DNA of 42,229 bases, from the IMG/VR virus record IMGVR_UViG_3300020156_000049, positions 1 to 42,229 of that record, one strand, 5' to 3'. The notes beneath the pieces are model-generated. The model worked only from the letters and a program-made list of their open reading frames with translations, did not search any database and was not told the origin of the DNA. Made by a program: the position numbers and the translations under genes. Positions 12,883 to 20,688 of the stretch are shown piece by piece; the stretch's first letter is position 1, and the number at the start of each line of letters is the position of its first letter. The stretch comes from a virus.

Positions 12883-13273
12883 CAAGCGACTAACCGGATG
12901 AAAGCGAGCGCTTCCCAGCGGCCTCAGCCGTAGGTACCCACGGTACCTCGAAAGTGGTTTTCCGAATCGTTTCACAGATAGTTTCAGCTTAACTGGAAAG
13001 CAGACACGAATCAGAGGCTTACAGCCAAAGAATCGTTTCAAGACTACTCCTGTGTCCTCCGCTGGATTGGCCGCGGGCTCAGGTTGGGCGAGGTCCGTAA
13101 GGGGTTCGCCCGTAATTATTTGCCCCGCGTGCATCGGCCGCTCTACACGAAGCCTTGCCGCACCTGATGGTGCCGGGGCACCCATATGCGGCCCGGTATC
13201 ACCAGCCGCACCTTAACCCGCTTTAGGTATCAGGACTGATACCTGCGGACAGACGAAGACAGGGGCGGATGTT
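12883..13273. promoter_or_regulatory. Gene-free late control region with repeats
   Basis: I see no convincing gene in these 391 bases. They hold an AGGTACC-CAC-GGTACCT symmetry (12932-12948), two exact copies of GAATCGTTTCA (12964-12974 and 13030-13040), a GGGCGA/TCGCCC hairpin (13086-13111) followed by an AT-rich stretch, and a GGTGCC-GG-GGCACC hairpin (13169-13182). It lies between the Q-position genes and the lysis genes, where lambda has pR' and tR'. No clear promoter boxes were identified. Confidence 0.55.
13226..13243. promoter_or_regulatory. 18-bp palindrome ahead of the lysis genes
   Basis: GGTATCAG-GA-CTGATACC is a perfect inverted repeat ending 30 bases before the first lysis gene. 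Its half-sites (GTATC, GATAC) match those of the early operators, but in opposite order and with a different spacer. It could be an operator for the repressor, Cro or another regulator. Confidence 0.5.
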
Positions 13274-13480
13274 GTGATCGAAACACTTGTTGGCGCGTCC
13301 ATTGGACTGATCGCCCCAGCCATTGGTGGGCTCGTCTGGTTGATCCGGTTGGAGGGTCGCATCAATACCGAAAAGGCACTCCGAGAGGCGCTTTCAGAGC
13401 GGATCAGCAGCTTTGAGCAGCGAATCTATGCAGCCTTGGAGCGCATCGAGAACAAGCTGGACGACAAGGCGGACAAGTGA
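13274..13480 (+). CDS. Small membrane protein with coiled coil, first lysis-cassette gene (possible holin)
   Basis: The 68-residue protein has one N-terminal hydrophobic segment (about residues 5-24) and a charged coiled-coil tail with IYAALERIENKLDDKADK. This shape occurs in single-span holins and in other small phage membrane proteins. The GTG start follows AGGGGCGG. The stop overlaps the endolysin start as GTGA. Confidence 0.6.
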   Translation: MIETLVGASIGLIAPAIGGLVWLIRLEGRINTEKALREALSERISSFEQRIYAALERIENKLDDKADK

Positions 13481-13938
13481 GCAAGGGCAAGGTCATCGGC
13501 GGATCGGTTGCGGCCGTTCTGCTGGCGGCTGCTGCCCTCATCAAGCCATGGGAAGGTCGGGAGCTTGAGCCGTACCGCGACATTGTGGGCGTCCTGACTG
13601 TCTGTTATGGCGATACCCAGGATGTGGAGCAGCGTCGCTACTCTGTCGTCGAGTGCGAGCAGCGCCTACAGTCGGACCTAGGCCGCAGACTTGTCGCGCT
13701 GACCCAGTGCGTGAACCGGCCTCTGCCCGAGAACGAGTGGGCCGCAGTCCTGAGCCTGGCCTACAACGTGGGTACGGGCGCGGTGTGCAACTCCACCCTC
13801 GTCCGCAAGATCAACGAAGGCCAGCCGGCATCGGTCTGGTGCTACGAGCTGCTGCGCTGGAATCGAGCTGGCGGCCGAGAGGTGCGCGGGCTGACCAACC
13901 GGCGCAAGGCCGAACTGGCGGTGTGCCTTGGAAAGTGA
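13477..13938 (+). CDS. SAR-type GH24 endolysin (muramidase)
   Basis: The 153-residue protein has an N-terminal weakly hydrophobic, Ala/Gly-rich segment (residues 6-22) after basic residues, typical of a signal-anchor-release domain. It is followed by the T4-lysozyme-type catalytic triad Glu26, Asp35, Thr41 with the family spacing. Several cysteines may rearrange disulfides on release, as in P1 Lyz and R21. It would be exported by Sec, tethered, and activated when the membrane is depolarised. GTG start. Confidence 0.9.
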   Translation: MSKGKVIGGSVAAVLLAAAALIKPWEGRELEPYRDIVGVLTVCYGDTQDVEQRRYSVVECEQRLQSDLGRRLVALTQCVNRPLPENEWAAVLSLAYNVGTGAVCNSTLVRKINEGQPASVWCYELLRWNRAGGREVRGLTNRRKAELAVCLGK

Positions 13939-14107
13939 CCGCCGCTACCTGAGCCGTAAGTTCTGGCTGGCGGCAGCCGTGTACGCCACTGGCGTGCCCC
14001 TGCTGTGCTTTGGGCTGCTGACGCCGGACCAGTGGGTGAGTCTGACGACTTGGGTTCTGGGCTTGTACCTCGGCGCCAATGTGGCGGATCAGGCAGCGAC
14101 GAAGTGA
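13928..14107 (+). CDS. Two-span membrane protein with TTG start (holin candidate)
   Basis: A 59-residue frame overlaps the endolysin stop and can only start at TTG 13928. It reads ESDRRYLSRKFWLAAAVYA, then a first span through PLLCFGLL, a TPDQWV turn and a second span with TTWVLGLYLGANVADQ. The size, two spans and place next to a SAR endolysin fit a class II holin or pinholin. It is easily missed because of the rare start codon. Confidence 0.6.
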   Translation: MESDRRYLSRKFWLAAAVYATGVPLLCFGLLTPDQWVSLTTWVLGLYLGANVADQAATK

Positions 14108-14385
14108 CCAAGGTACTGACCGCCGCACAAGTGGCCCCCGCTACCTGGGCGAAGTTTGGCCCGCACGGCGTATCTCTTGATGTTCGGGGATTCCTTGCCA
14201 GCTCAGGCGGGCAAGAGTTGCTCAAACAGATTCGCGAGGCGCATGGAAATTCTCATCCTCGTCCTGCTGGCTTTGCTTATGAAGCAGCCGCGGGGAGAGG
14301 GGAGGGGGTTCAAGGCGCACCAGAGTGCCCGAGCAAGGGCGCTACTACAGACGCCCGAGGGGCGGGACCACATTCGGCAACTTAG
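14104..14385 (+). CDS. Small protein, lysis region, C-terminus doubtful
   Basis: A frame from GTG 14104 (GTGA overlap with the holin candidate) codes for 93 residues. The first 48 look natural (VAPATWAKFGPHGVSLDVRG, then ASSGGQELLKQIREAHG). The remainder is Gly/Ala-rich and overlaps another good frame from 14243, so it may be a read-on tail left by a lost stop or by a frameshift. The function is unknown. Confidence 0.5.
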   Translation: MTKVLTAAQVAPATWAKFGPHGVSLDVRGFLASSGGQELLKQIREAHGNSHPRPAGFAYEAAAGRGEGVQGAPECPSKGATTDARGAGPHSAT

Positions 14386-14395
14386 CCGGGGCTAG
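14243..14395 (+). CDS. Small single-span protein overlapping the previous gene
   Basis: A 50-codon frame from ATG 14243 gives MEILILVLLALLMKQPRGEG and ends with a basic helix (ARALLQTPEGRDHIRQLSRG). A short N-terminal membrane anchor followed by a cytoplasmic basic tail is plausible for a lysis-region protein. It overlaps the preceding frame by 143 bases, so at most one of the two C-terminal parts may be functional. Confidence 0.45.
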   Translation: MEILILVLLALLMKQPRGEGRGFKAHQSARARALLQTPEGRDHIRQLSRG

Positions 14396-14400
14396 ACCAA

Positions 14401-14940
14401 ATGAAGTGCTTGTTTGCGCTCCTGATGATGTTGTCGGGATGCGCAGAAGCGCGCCCGGTCCCTATTGAACAGTACACCTACCGGATCGAGCTTCCGAGCG
14501 GGTCACTGTGTAGCGCTACGGCGGTCGCCAAGGATGTGATCTTGACGGCTAGGCACTGCGTAGAGGGGGATGAAAAGTCCCTGGTGATCGCCGGCCAGAC
14601 AGTGCGCATCGGCATGATGGCCGAGGACGGCTCTGACCATCTGCTGATTCAGTTGGATGTTGAGTTCAAGGTCTGGGCCACGCGAGGGCCGACCCCGAAG
14701 GCCGGGGACGAGCTGCGCATCGTGGGCAATGCGGATGGCTACATCCAGATGCTGCGACGCGGCTACGTGATGGGCTGGGATCGCAACCAGATGCTGATGG
14801 ACATGAACTGCGGTCTGGGTGATTCAGGCGCGGGGATATTCAACGAGGCCGGCCAGCTGGTGGGCGTGGTAAGCGCCGTCCATGTGGGCAAGGTCACAAA
14901 CAAATTCTGCATTGCCTATCACCTGGGCGTGCTGGGGTGA
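14401..14940 (+). CDS. Trypsin-like serine protease lipoprotein
   Basis: The 179-residue protein has a signal peptide with lipobox (MLSGC, Cys14). The mature part has the chymotrypsin-fold motifs: LTARHC (His52), a probable Asp79 in SDHLLIQLD, and GLGDSGAG (Ser142). Cysteine pairs 37/53 and 137/169 sit where chymotrypsin-family disulfides lie. It is predicted to act in the periplasm or at a membrane. It lies between the endolysin and spanin genes, so it may help lysis or process a surface protein. At 179 residues it is a compact member of the family. Confidence 0.85.
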   Translation: MKCLFALLMMLSGCAEARPVPIEQYTYRIELPSGSLCSATAVAKDVILTARHCVEGDEKSLVIAGQTVRIGMMAEDGSDHLLIQLDVEFKVWATRGPTPKAGDELRIVGNADGYIQMLRRGYVMGWDRNQMLMDMNCGLGDSGAGIFNEAGQLVGVVSAVHVGKVTNKFCIAYHLGVLG

Positions 14941-14943
14941 GGG

Positions 14944-15333
14944 ATGAAGCTGCCAATCTGGTTAAACCCCTACCTGTACCTGCTGCTTGCGCTGATTGCC
15001 GGCGCTGGGTGGGTGTACTGGAAGGGCGGCAGCAAGCCGCGGCAGGAGGCCCGGGCGCTGGAACAGGCGGCCAAGGACACGGCCAAGTCCAACAAGATAT
15101 CGCGTGGCACGCAGGAACGGATCGGGATTGAGGGCTATGAGACTCAGCAGCGAGCGGACCGGCGTGTGGCTCGTGTCCAAGATCGGATTTCTGCTGTGCC
15201 TGATAGTGGGCAGCTTGACGCTGACATCCTGCGGGAGTCTCGGGAGGCTTGGCAGGCAGCCATTGCTGCCAGCTGCCGGGTGCAGCGAACGAGCGATTGC
15301 CCAGAGGCCGACCCCTCCACCGGAAAGCACTGA
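14944..15333 (+). CDS. Rz: Rz-like inner-membrane spanin
   Basis: The 129-residue protein has an N-terminal membrane span (about residues 9-25) and a long helical periplasmic part with EARALEQAAKDTAK and REAWQAAIAAS. It carries a second gene, Rz1, in another frame inside its 3' part, which is the hallmark of Rz/Rz1 spanin pairs that fuse the inner and outer membranes in the last step of lysis. Confidence 0.8.
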   Translation: MKLPIWLNPYLYLLLALIAGAGWVYWKGGSKPRQEARALEQAAKDTAKSNKISRGTQERIGIEGYETQQRADRRVARVQDRISAVPDSGQLDADILRESREAWQAAIAASCRVQRTSDCPEADPSTGKH

Positions 15334-15445
15334 TTGGCGCGTGTGGGCAATTGCCTACATCCGGGCTATGGCTGCATTCGAGGACAGCGAAGCGAAGCGG
15401 GCCGCGACTGCGGATTGCCTAGATGCCCATCGGGGCAAGCAATGA
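15137..15445 (+). CDS. Rz1: Rz1-like outer-membrane spanin lipoprotein, nested in Rz
   Basis: The 102-residue frame starts at ATG 15137 inside Rz in a different frame. It has a hydrophobic signal (IGFLLCLIVGSLTLTSC) with lipobox LTSC, and a proline-rich segment RPTPPPES typical of Rz1. It extends 112 bases beyond Rz with a helical tail, longer than lambda Rz1. Its stop overlaps the next start as ATGA. Confidence 0.8.
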   Translation: MRLSSERTGVWLVSKIGFLLCLIVGSLTLTSCGSLGRLGRQPLLPAAGCSERAIAQRPTPPPESTDWRVWAIAYIRAMAAFEDSEAKRAATADCLDAHRGKQ

Positions 15446-15642
15446 ACCGTATAGACGAGCTTGGCCGACTGTTCGCCGAAGAGTGCCAAGAGGCCGATCT
15501 AGTCGGGTTTGCGATTCGCACAACCGCCGAGGGCAACGTCAGGTTCATAGGCTTGAGCCTACCGCCAGCGCTGGTTGCGCAGCTGCTAAGGACAGCAGCC
15601 GATGCCTACGAGCAACAGGTGCCTTCTGGTGCCATGAATTAA
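15442..15642 (+). CDS. Small hypothetical protein after the spanins
   Basis: The 66-residue protein reads MNRIDELGRLFAEECQEADL and later LSLPPALVAQLLRTAADAYE; it is a soluble, mixed alpha/beta protein. It starts in an ATGA overlap with Rz1. The function is unknown. Confidence 0.6.
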   Translation: MNRIDELGRLFAEECQEADLVGFAIRTTAEGNVRFIGLSLPPALVAQLLRTAADAYEQQVPSGAMN

Positions 15643-15655
15643 CCAAGGAAGGAAG

Positions 15656-16291
15656 ATGCCTAAGCCAAGCGTAGGCCGCGCGGTCTGGGGCCGGTTTGTC
15701 GATAGCCTGCTGCCGGGCCACCAGTACAACGCCAAGACCGGCGAGCTGTCTAACGTCGGTCGCGGCTGGGCTGGGTTTGGCATGCGCATGGCGGCAAACG
15801 CGGTACTGGGTCCAGCGGGTGCGGCGGCCAGTCCGTTCATCAGCAAGTGGGTGGACAAGAACAACTACCTACAGGTGCAGCCCGAACAGATCGGATTGAC
15901 CAGTAGCGAGGGCTTCCGTCCCGGCAACGTGGGCGTGACCCAGCCAGCAGTGGGCTACGACGGTCCAGGGGCACAGACCCCCGGCAACGTGTGGCAGGCA
16001 TTTATGGGTGGCGAGGGCTCCAAGGCGGGGTTCGGCAACACCCAGTTCGGCAACGGCAATGCAATGCAACCTGGCGGGTGGCAGCCATCCTCTACCTGGG
16101 GTGAAACGGTCGCTGCACCGACAGGTTCAAACCTCACGTTTGGCAACAACGTGGGAGCGGTTACAGGTAGTGGCGCCGGCTCGGGTGGACAGGGCTTTGC
16201 GCGCGGGGGTGGCGGTATGCCGGCCATTGTTGGCGGCAATGCAGCTGGCTCTAGTGTGCTGGATATCTGGCGCGGCAGGTACGACAACTGA
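15656..16291 (+). CDS. Glycine-rich protein upstream of the terminase genes
   Basis: The 211-residue protein has an ordered-looking N-terminus (SVGRAVWGRFVDSLLPGHQY) with a weakly hydrophobic helix (MRMAANAVLGPAGAAASPF) and a long Gly/Asn-rich rest that may be disordered or virion-associated. The start follows AAGGAAGGAAG. No family was recognised; a minor virion protein is a guess from its place and composition. Confidence 0.65.
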   Translation: MPKPSVGRAVWGRFVDSLLPGHQYNAKTGELSNVGRGWAGFGMRMAANAVLGPAGAAASPFISKWVDKNNYLQVQPEQIGLTSSEGFRPGNVGVTQPAVGYDGPGAQTPGNVWQAFMGGEGSKAGFGNTQFGNGNAMQPGGWQPSSTWGETVAAPTGSNLTFGNNVGAVTGSGAGSGGQGFARGGGGMPAIVGGNAAGSSVLDIWRGRYDN

Positions 16292-16473
16292 TGGGCAAGG
16301 GATCGACCCCGCGGCCGTTCTCGGTCAATGCAGACGAGTTCGCGGCGAACTGGGCAAGGGCGTTCGGCAAGGACGACAAACGGGCCAAGGAAGGCCCATC
16401 TATTGAGGGCCAAGTCGAAGGGCAGCCCGAAGGAAACGACAATGGCAAGGCCGCCGATCTTCGAGACGCCTGA
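16291..16473 (+). CDS. Small hypothetical protein overlapping terS
   Basis: The 60-residue protein begins MGKGSTPRPFSVNADEFAAN, is charged and Gly-rich at the end, and overlaps the small terminase gene by 32 bases. Its ATG follows directly on the previous stop (TGATGG). The function is unknown. Confidence 0.55.
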   Translation: MGKGSTPRPFSVNADEFAANWARAFGKDDKRAKEGPSIEGQVEGQPEGNDNGKAADLRDA

Positions 16474-16804
16474 GGAATTTGAGGCGGTAGCTGACGCCTA
16501 CTTTGAGTCCTGTAAGCCAACCAGTGACAGTGACGGCGACATTCCCACGGTGAACGGGCTCTGCCTGGCGCTGGGAATGACCCGCAAAACCCTGTGGGAC
16601 TATGCCGGTAAGCCGGCGTTTAGTGACGCTGTAGAAAAGGCGCGCACCCGGCTGGAGATGGCATGGGAGCGCCGCCTTGCAGGTACAGCGTGCACTGGCG
16701 CCATCTTCTGGCTCAAGAACCAAGGCTGGACGGATCGGACCGAGCAGACGGTCCACAGCACTGTGGAGCAGGTCTCCACCATCAAGCTCGCTGACCTGGA
16801 ATGA
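16442..16804 (+). CDS. terS: Terminase small subunit
   Basis: The 120-residue protein has a helix-turn-helix-like middle (TVNGLCLALGMTRKTLWDYA), a coiled helical part with KARTRLEMAWERRL, and the ending GAIFWLKNQGWTDRTEQTV that is typical of DNA-packaging small subunits. It recognises phage DNA and feeds it to the large subunit. The start at 16442 follows AAGGAA, and the stop overlaps terL as ATGA. Confidence 0.85.
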   Translation: MARPPIFETPEEFEAVADAYFESCKPTSDSDGDIPTVNGLCLALGMTRKTLWDYAGKPAFSDAVEKARTRLEMAWERRLAGTACTGAIFWLKNQGWTDRTEQTVHSTVEQVSTIKLADLE

Positions 16805-18117
16805 GCGAGCTGGTCATACGCCTGCCGCCCAAGCTGCGGCCGGTGTTCCTTGGGCGTGCTGACGTACGTGGCGCCTATGGTGGTCGAGGGTCGGGCAAGA
16901 CCCGTTCGTTCGCCAAGATGGCGGCGGTACAGGGCATGCGCTACGGGCAGGCGGGCATCAAGGGGCAGATCCTGTGCGCCCGCCAGTTCATGAACTCGCT
17001 CGACGATTCCTCACTGGAAGAGGTCAAGCGAGCCATTGAGGAAGTGCCCGAGCTGTCGGCCTACTGGGAGATCGGCGAGAAGTACGTCAAGAGCCGCGAT
17101 GGGAACGTGTGGTTCTCCTTCGCCGGCTTGGATCGGAACATCGGGTCGGTCAAGTCCAAGGGTCGCATCCTGCTGTGCTGGGTGGATGAAGCTGAGCCGG
17201 TCTCAGATGCGGCGTGGGACATTCTCATCCCGACACTGCGTGAAGAGGGTGAGGACTGGAACGCCGAGCTGTGGGTCACGTGGAACCCGGCCAGGAAGTC
17301 TGCCGCGGTTGAGAGTCGGTTCCGGCGATCTAGTGACCCGTTGGTCAAGGTCGTTGAGCTGAACTGGAAGGACAACCCCAAGTTCCCCGCCAAGCTGGAG
17401 CGTGAGCGGCAGCGAGATTTGCAGGACCGGCCAGACCAGTACGAACACATCTGGGAAGGCGCCTACGCCACGGCGATCCAGGGCGCGTACTTCGCACGCA
17501 ACCTGGCAGATGCCAAGGCTCAAGGCCGCATCGGGTTCGTGGCGGCAGACCCGCTCATCACCCTCAAGGCGCACATTGACATTGGCGGCACCGGGGCCAA
17601 GGCTGACGCCTTCGCCATCTGGATCGACCAGTTCATCGGCCCAGAAATTCGGGTGGTGGACCACTACGAGGCAGTGGGCCAGCCCATCGAGGCGCATGCC
17701 ACTTGGCTGCGGTCGAGGTGCTACACGCCCGACCGGGTGACCATCGTCCTGCCTCACGACGGGGCTAACTCGGACAAGGTGCACAAGGTCACCTACGAGG
17801 GCGCATTCCGCTCCATGGGCTACAAGGTGGTGGTGGTGCCCAACATGGGCGCAGGGGCCGCCATGAAGCGCGTAGAAGCTGTGCGACGGGTATTCCCGTC
17901 CATCCGCTTCAACGCCGAGACCACAGAGGCTGGCCGCGATGCACTGGGCTGGTACCACGAGAAGTGGGACCAGATACGCAACGTGGGCCTTGGGCCTGAA
18001 CACGATTGGGCCAGCCACAGCGCCGATGCATTCGGACTGATGGCCGTGGACTACGAAGAAAACAAGCCGGTTGAGATGCGACCCATCGCGTACAAGCGGC
18101 TCACAACCAGGGGTTAA
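16801..18117 (+). CDS. terL: Terminase large subunit (ATPase and nuclease)
   Basis: The 438-residue protein has Walker A GGRGSGKT (Lys33), Walker B LLCWVDEAE (Asp129-Glu130) and a motif III around WVTWNPA in the ATPase half. The RNase-H-like nuclease half has HIDIGGTGAKADAF (Asp260), LPHDGANSD and a late Asp in SHSADAFGL. It resembles the PBSX/Terminase_3 group. It drives DNA into the prohead and cuts it. Headful packaging is likely for this group but not proven here. Confidence 0.93.
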   Translation: MSELVIRLPPKLRPVFLGRADVRGAYGGRGSGKTRSFAKMAAVQGMRYGQAGIKGQILCARQFMNSLDDSSLEEVKRAIEEVPELSAYWEIGEKYVKSRDGNVWFSFAGLDRNIGSVKSKGRILLCWVDEAEPVSDAAWDILIPTLREEGEDWNAELWVTWNPARKSAAVESRFRRSSDPLVKVVELNWKDNPKFPAKLERERQRDLQDRPDQYEHIWEGAYATAIQGAYFARNLADAKAQGRIGFVAADPLITLKAHIDIGGTGAKADAFAIWIDQFIGPEIRVVDHYEAVGQPIEAHATWLRSRCYTPDRVTIVLPHDGANSDKVHKVTYEGAFRSMGYKVVVVPNMGAGAAMKRVEAVRRVFPSIRFNAETTEAGRDALGWYHEKWDQIRNVGLGPEHDWASHSADAFGLMAVDYEENKPVEMRPIAYKRLTTRG

Positions 18118-18125
18118 CCCGATAG

Positions 18126-20231
18126 ATGGCAAGGAAAGCCGAAAACAGCATCACGGATGATGCTATCGGGGCTTTGTGCGTGGAGGCTTTGCGCACCTCG
18201 CTGGGCGGCCCTGGCACGGAGATCAGCCAGGCGCGTCTGCGCAACCTGGAGTATTACAACGCCGAGGCCAAGGGTGAGTTGGCTCCACCGGAGATCGAGG
18301 ACCGCTCGGATTTCGTGGCAACGGACGTGGCTGACACTGTGGAGTGGATGCTCCCGCAGCTGATGCGCATGTTCGTGTCGTCGGACAATGCGGTCGAGTT
18401 CGAGGCCAAGCGCCCGGGCGCCGAGCCGGTTGCCAAGCTGGCGACGGCCTATGTGAACCACCTGTTCTACACCCGCAACGATGGCGTGGGCGTGGTGTAC
18501 GACTGGTTCAAGGATGCGCTGTTGCAGAAGGTCGGCACCGTCAAAGTGTGGGCTGAGGAAGAGGCCGAAGACGCCAAGCAGAAGTTTGAGGGTCAGACCG
18601 AAGAACAGTTGATCCTGCTGATGCAGGACGGCTGGCAGCTAGACGGTGACCCGGCAGTTGACGATGAGGGCGGGCTGTCCTTCACGGTCAAGAAGGAGGA
18701 CAAGCGGACCTGCATCAAATGCGAGGTTTGCTCGCCCGACTCGATCCGTGTTGACGCCAATGCCCGCTGGGGTGCCGACCCGGCCATGATCGGGCATGTG
18801 TTCCGCAAGCGTAAGTTCGAGCTGGAGGAAGAGGGCTACGACCTGTCTGACCTGCCGCACGGCGCAGGGGACACCACGTCCGAGCAGAACGAAATCGAGC
18901 AGCTGGGTCAGGACATGGACTCGGATAGCTACTCGGCCCCGGCACCGAGCCACCAGCTCTATACCTGCGCTGAGGTGTACATCCAGCTGGATCGGGATGG
19001 GGATGGCCTGGCGGAATGGCTCAAGGTGTGTCTGATCGAGGACACCTTGGCCTACTACACCGATGGCAAAGCTGCTATTGAGCAGGTGGACGGCCATCCG
19101 TTCGTGTGGATTTGCCCGATTCCGCGCCCGCATGCGTTCTTCGGTGATTGCCCGGCAGACCTGGCGATCCAGCCGCAGAAGCTGCGCACCAACGTCGTGC
19201 GGGCGATTCAGGACAACCTGTATCTGACGGTCAACCAGCGTACGTACATCAACACGAACGCTGACGTAAATATCGATGATTGGCTCGACAACCGCCCCGG
19301 TGGTGCTGTGCGCGGCAAGGGCCCGGCAGGCGATGCCATACAGCCCCTAGTCCAGCCTCAGCTATCGGCACCGGCCTATCAGTTTAACGAATGGCTTGAG
19401 CAGTGGCGCGAGAATCGCACCGGTTTTACCCGCTACTCGCAGGGCACCGATGCCGATAGCTTGAACAAGACCGCCACGGGCGTGTCGATCATCACGCAGA
19501 AGGCCGACATGCGCCTTGAGCTGATGGCGCGCTTCTTCGCGGTGGGCATGAAGCAGCTGTTTGCCAAGATTCTGAAGCTGGCAGTGCAGCACCAGAACCG
19601 TGCCGAGCAGATTCAGGTGTCGGGCGGCCAGTGGGTGGGCATCAACCCGTCTGAATGGCGCGACCAGTTCAACGTCAAGATTAACGTGGGCCTGGGCACC
19701 GGCTCGAAGGAGCAGCAGGCAGCGCGCATCCTGGGGCTGTTGCAGACGCAGATGCAGGCCGCCCAGTTCGGCATCGTGACCCCGCAGAACATCGCCGAAA
19801 CGGTCCGACTGTACGTCGAGGCAAACGAGTTCAGCAATCCCGAGCGGTTCGTTGAGCCTGAGCCGACCGGCATGCCACCCAACCCGCAGGCGTACCAGCA
19901 AGAGAAGCAGGGCGCGATGGAGCAGATGCAGAAGCTGCAAGAGCAGCTGGAGCAGCTTGCCCAGGAAAACCAGGGTCTCAAGGCAGAGAAGGCCGCCAAG
20001 GAAGGCGACTTGGCTATACAGGCCGCCCAGTTGCAGCTCAAGAGCCGGGAACTTGACCAGAAAGAGGCTGAGGGCGCCGCCAAGCTGCAACTACAGGCCA
20101 ACGATCAGCAGTTCGGTCATGCCCAGGCGATGGCCAAGGAAAGCGAGCAGGAAGACCTGCAAGGCCAGATCGACCAGCTCAAACAGGTTGTGATGCAGCT
20201 GACCGAGATCATCACCGGAGAGGCCGCATGA
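18126..20231 (+). CDS. Portal protein of podovirus type
   Basis: The 701-residue protein is large, as in P22-like podoviruses. It includes LAPPEIEDRSDFVATDVADT near the start, a long core with CPIPRPHAFFGDCPADLA and RYSQGTDADSLNKTATGVS, and a Gln/Glu-rich coiled coil at the C-terminus (about residues 595-690). It forms the dodecameric ring through which DNA enters and leaves. It follows terL by 8 bases. The C-terminal helices may extend as a barrel into the capsid. Confidence 0.9.
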   Translation: MARKAENSITDDAIGALCVEALRTSLGGPGTEISQARLRNLEYYNAEAKGELAPPEIEDRSDFVATDVADTVEWMLPQLMRMFVSSDNAVEFEAKRPGAEPVAKLATAYVNHLFYTRNDGVGVVYDWFKDALLQKVGTVKVWAEEEAEDAKQKFEGQTEEQLILLMQDGWQLDGDPAVDDEGGLSFTVKKEDKRTCIKCEVCSPDSIRVDANARWGADPAMIGHVFRKRKFELEEEGYDLSDLPHGAGDTTSEQNEIEQLGQDMDSDSYSAPAPSHQLYTCAEVYIQLDRDGDGLAEWLKVCLIEDTLAYYTDGKAAIEQVDGHPFVWICPIPRPHAFFGDCPADLAIQPQKLRTNVVRAIQDNLYLTVNQRTYINTNADVNIDDWLDNRPGGAVRGKGPAGDAIQPLVQPQLSAPAYQFNEWLEQWRENRTGFTRYSQGTDADSLNKTATGVSIITQKADMRLELMARFFAVGMKQLFAKILKLAVQHQNRAEQIQVSGGQWVGINPSEWRDQFNVKINVGLGTGSKEQQAARILGLLQTQMQAAQFGIVTPQNIAETVRLYVEANEFSNPERFVEPEPTGMPPNPQAYQQEKQGAMEQMQKLQEQLEQLAQENQGLKAEKAAKEGDLAIQAAQLQLKSRELDQKEAEGAAKLQLQANDQQFGHAQAMAKESEQEDLQGQIDQLKQVVMQLTEIITGEAA

Positions 20232-20518
20232 GCCTGAGCCAAGACATTGAGCACGGCCGACTGGCGCGTGAAGTGCTGGACAACCCTGTCTATCAGGACG
20301 CCTGGCAGCAGATTCGCACGGAGATTGTCGAGAAATGGCAAGAGGAAAGAGACGAGAAGCAACGCGAGTGGCTGTGGTCAATGGCCCAAGCGTGCAGGCG
20401 GCTGGAGACGGTCTTCCGGGAGGCGATGAACACCGGGAAGTTGGCCGAAGCGGACCTGAGGCGGAGGGAAAGCCTGGCCGAAAAGGCTGGGAGCACGCTG
20501 CGGCGCGCCTTTCGCTGA
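20228..20518 (+). CDS. Small helical protein after the portal gene
   Basis: The 96-residue protein is strongly helical and charged (KWQEERDEKQREWLWSMAQA). It starts in an ATGA overlap with the portal gene. It may assist assembly, but no family was recognised. Confidence 0.65.
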   Translation: MSLSQDIEHGRLAREVLDNPVYQDAWQQIRTEIVEKWQEERDEKQREWLWSMAQACRRLETVFREAMNTGKLAEADLRRRESLAEKAGSTLRRAFR

Positions 20519-20667
20519 TTGAGCAGTGGGGAAACCCGGTGTGCCGGGTGGTGTGGCCGGGCGCTGATGCCCCGGAGCTGTGGTGCGGGGCTTATGGCAA
20601 CGCAAAGGTAGTGACCGGGCAGGAAGCCTCGGCGCAAACGTCGGATGGGAAGGTCCATCCGCTGTAA
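20515..20667 (+). CDS. Possible small protein, start uncertain
   Basis: After the previous stop a frame continues with natural-looking sequence (LIEQWGNPVCRVVWPGADAP, then ELWCGAYGNAKVV) to a stop at 20665-20667. No ATG, GTG or TTG lies near its beginning; a CTG at 20515 or a far upstream start within the previous gene would be needed. The composition suggests real coding, but the start is not settled. Confidence 0.35.
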   Translation: MIEQWGNPVCRVVWPGADAPELWCGAYGNAKVVTGQEASAQTSDGKVHPL

Positions 20668-20688
20668 ATACAACTCAAGGATGAATCA

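Noticed and set aside
12730-13185. Minus-strand open frame of 151 codons across the late control region
   Set aside because: It overlaps the HslV-like gene, has no ribosome site or domain, and would run against the late transcript.
12883-13273. tRNA genes in the largest gap
   Set aside because: No cloverleaf with a TTCGA arm and acceptor pairing could be traced by eye in this gap; by eye no tRNA was evident elsewhere, but no tRNA scan was run.
17203-18132. Long minus-strand open frame of 309 codons opposite terL
   Set aside because: It is antisense to a clear terminase with intact motifs; the sequence is His/Val/Arg-rich shadow coding of a high-GC gene with no recognisable domain.
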